A DNA stretch of 6,797 nucleotides from Psychrobacter sp. (GTDB lineage Bacteria; Pseudomonadota; Gammaproteobacteria; Pseudomonadales; Moraxellaceae), in NCBI GenBank assembly GCA_029256865.1, contig JARIEH010000176.1:1-6797 (forward strand), given 5' to 3'. A program made the translations under genes and the position numbers. Positions within the stretch are counted from its first letter, which is position 1. The number at the start of each line of letters is the position of its first letter. Under the pieces are notes generated by a model that worked only from the letters and a program-made list of their open reading frames with translations, did not search any database and was not told the DNA's origin. This document shows positions 5,231 to 6,797 of the stretch, piece by piece.

Positions 5231-6691
5231 ATGACCACACGACTCACAGAAGCTATGTCTCAGCTTGCTATTTATGATTCACTCACGGGCGGTAAACGCC
5301 AGTTTGAGCCACTCAAGGTAGGCAAAGTAGGCATGTACGTGTGCGGAATGACCGTTTATGACTATTGTCATATCGGACACGCACGGGTCATGGTGGCCTT
5401 CGATATGGCGGTGCGCTGGATGCAGCAGTTGGGTTATGAGGTCAATTATGTGCGTAATATTACCGATATCGATGACAAAATTATCACTCGCGCTGCCGAA
5501 AATGGCGAAGATATAGGTCAGCTGACTCAGCGTTTTATTGAAGCGATGCATGAAGATGCTGCGGCATTAGGCTGCCTAAGTCCTGATGCTGAGCCGCGTG
5601 CAACTGAGCATATCGATGAGATGCAGCAAATGATTCATACCTTAGTCACTGGTAATTATGCCTATGCGGCGGATAATGGCGATGTCTATTATGCCGTCGA
5701 TAGTTTCGCGGATTATGGCAAATTATCTAAGCGTAATTTGGATGAGATGCAAGCCGGTTCACGGGTTGAGACCTCAATTGATAAGCGAAATCCTTTTGAT
5801 TTTGTCCTTTGGAAAGCGGCGAAACCTGATGAGCCGCAGTGGGCATCGCCATGGGGGCAAGGGCGTCCTGGTTGGCATATTGAGTGCTCAGCAATGTCGA
5901 CCAAATGTCTAGGCAATACTTTTGATATTCATGGCGGTGGTCATGATCTGCAATTTCCGCATCACGAAAATGAGATAGCCCAGTCTGAGGCGGCGACTGG
6001 CTGTGAGTATGCGCGCAACTGGATGCATGTCGGCTTTATCAATGTTGATGGCGAAAAGATGTCCAAGTCACTCGGCAACTTCTTTACCATTCGTGATGTG
6101 ATAGCGAAGTATTTGCCAGAGACGGTACGTTTTTTCTTACTGTCGAGCCATTATCGTAGTCAAGTAAACTTCTCTGATAGCGCTTTAGATGAGTCACATA
6201 ATAGCCTAAGCAGATTATATAATGCTCTAAAACTGGCGGAGCAGCAAAAGGCTGAAATATTAACCGTCAATGATAAGCTAATAAATGATGCTTACAGCAG
6301 CGCTGCGGGGCAAGACTTTATAAAAGCGATGAATGATGACTTCAATAGCTCAACTGCGATCAGTGTATTATTTGGGCTGGCACGTGATATTAATAGAGCC
6401 ATTAAAGCCGAAGATATTGATACGGCATGGCAATTAGCGCAGCAGTTGAAAGCATTGGCACAAGTGTTAAACATATTGCAGCAGCCTGTACAGCAGTTTT
6501 TACAGGCGGTCATTGGCGATCAAGCAGATGATGGATTAACCGATGCTGCTATTGATGGCTTAATCATTGAGCGTGCAGATGCTAAAACCAATAAAAACTT
6601 TGCGCGTGCAGATGAGATACGTGATCAGTTGAAAGAAGCAGGAATTGAGCTTGAGGATAGCCGCGCAGGTACTACGTGGCGCCGTGCTTAG
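5231..6691 (+). CDS. cysS: Cysteinyl-tRNA synthetase
   Basis: Essential class I synthetase that activates cysteine with ATP and charges tRNA-Cys in the cytoplasm. The 486-residue protein is collinear with E. coli CysS throughout. The catalytic Rossmann fold carries H47-I-G-H50 and K276-M-S-K-S280. The zinc ligands that select cysteine are all present: C38 (YVCGMTVYD), C219 (WHIECSAMS), and H244 and E248 ([11 protein letters not shown]). Other hallmarks are [10 protein letters not shown] (75-84), [17 protein letters not shown] (232-248) and HYRSQVNFS (307-315), followed by the helical DALR-type domain and a small anticodon-binding C-terminus ending in GTTWRRA. ATG 5231 is chosen because AAGG lies 10 nt upstream; an in-frame ATG at 5255 would match the E. 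coli N-terminus better but has a poorer ribosome binding site, so the first 8 residues are uncertain. It forms a single-gene unit. Confidence 0.98.
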   Translation: MTTRLTEAMSQLAIYDSLTGGKRQFEPLKVGKVGMYVCGMTVYDYCHIGHARVMVAFDMAVRWMQQLGYEVNYVRNITDIDDKIITRAAENGEDIGQLTQRFIEAMHEDAAALGCLSPDAEPRATEHIDEMQQMIHTLVTGNYAYAADNGDVYYAVDSFADYGKLSKRNLDEMQAGSRVETSIDKRNPFDFVLWKAAKPDEPQWASPWGQGRPGWHIECSAMSTKCLGNTFDIHGGGHDLQFPHHENEIAQSEAATGCEYARNWMHVGFINVDGEKMSKSLGNFFTIRDVIAKYLPETVRFFLLSSHYRSQVNFSDSALDESHNSLSRLYNALKLAEQQKAEILTVNDKLINDAYSSAAGQDFIKAMNDDFNSSTAISVLFGLARDINRAIKAEDIDTAWQLAQQLKALAQVLNILQQPVQQFLQAVIGDQADDGLTDAAIDGLIIERADAKTNKNFARADEIRDQLKEAGIELEDSRAGTTWRRA

Positions 6692-6705
6692 TGGCGCCCT
6701 GCTTA
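6676..6705 (+). repeat. 15-bp tandem duplication across the cysS stop codon
   Basis: GTGGCGCCGTGCTTA (6676-6690) is followed at once by GTGGCGCCCTGCTTA (6691-6705), identical at 14 of 15 positions. The stop codon TAG (6689-6691) spans the junction. Both copies begin with G and the sequence after copy 2 also begins with G, so the duplication leaves the CysS C-terminus unchanged. Confidence 0.9.
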
Positions 6706-6741
6706 GAAGCAAGCTGCACCATATACAAACGGTAATAAATT

Positions 6742-6768
6742 AAGTCAGCGTCGCGCTGGCTTTTTTTT
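6742..6768 (+). terminator. Intrinsic terminator of cysS
   Basis: A 9-bp stem including one G-T pair (6742-6750 with 6754-6762) closes a TCG loop and is followed by a run of eight T (6761-6768). It lies about 50 nt past the cysS stop codon. Confidence 0.92.
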
Positions 6769-6797
6769 GCAGACTACTTTAGGTTAACTTAATACTA

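Noticed and set aside
5255..5257. Alternative internal cysS start giving a product eight residues shorter
   Set aside because: It fits the E. coli N-terminus, but the upstream ATG at 5231 has AAGG at proper spacing while this one has only a weak purine stretch. Kept as an uncertainty in the cysS entry.
5713..5916. Minus-strand open frame inside cysS, and similar open frames antisense or out of frame within the desaturase, lipoprotein and cysS genes
   Set aside because: They overlap strongly supported genes, have no recognisable motifs or ribosome binding sites, and arise from codon bias in the real frame.

Overview
This window looks like ordinary chromosomal DNA of a gammaproteobacterium, most likely Psychrobacter or a close relative in the Moraxellaceae. 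That is inferred from the AT-rich intergenic regions, moderate-GC coding, Gln/Ala-rich proteins, and the style of the desaturase, CysS and lipoprotein sequences; nothing here proves the genus. No mobile element, CRISPR array, rRNA, tRNA or phage gene was seen.

Layout, left to right. A minus-strand gene running off the left edge (start codon at 106) reads as the N-terminus of the protein AMPylase/pseudokinase SelO. Upstream of it on the same strand is a large membrane acyl-CoA (delta-9 type) fatty acid desaturase (420-1823) ending in a strong intrinsic terminator (337-369). Next on the minus strand is a cytoplasmic glycerophosphodiester phosphodiesterase (2140-2916). Divergent from it on the plus strand is a gene for an unrecognised lipoprotein (3312-4268) with a lipobox, a charged helical stretch and a Pro/Ala/Thr-rich tail. 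It converges on a minus-strand PduO-type corrinoid adenosyltransferase (4399-5064), with a 14-bp bidirectional terminator between them (4331-4366). Divergent from that, cysteinyl-tRNA synthetase (5231-6691, plus) ends in its own terminator (6742-6768).

The genes appear to be mostly single-gene transcription units: most have a large upstream gap, a terminator, or a divergent neighbour. The desaturase and the phosphodiesterase both act in lipid metabolism (membrane fluidity; phospholipid head-group recycling), but 316 bp separate them and a shared transcript is not evident. SelO, CysS and the adenosyltransferase have no obvious functional tie to their neighbours.

I found no convincing new multi-gene system. 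The points most worth checking are regulatory: an 18-bp imperfect palindrome in the desaturase leader resembling operators of the DesT/FabR family, and an all-A/U hairpin that places the desaturase ribosome binding site in its loop. Others are the uncharacterised lipoprotein and a 15-bp tandem duplication across the cysS stop codon.
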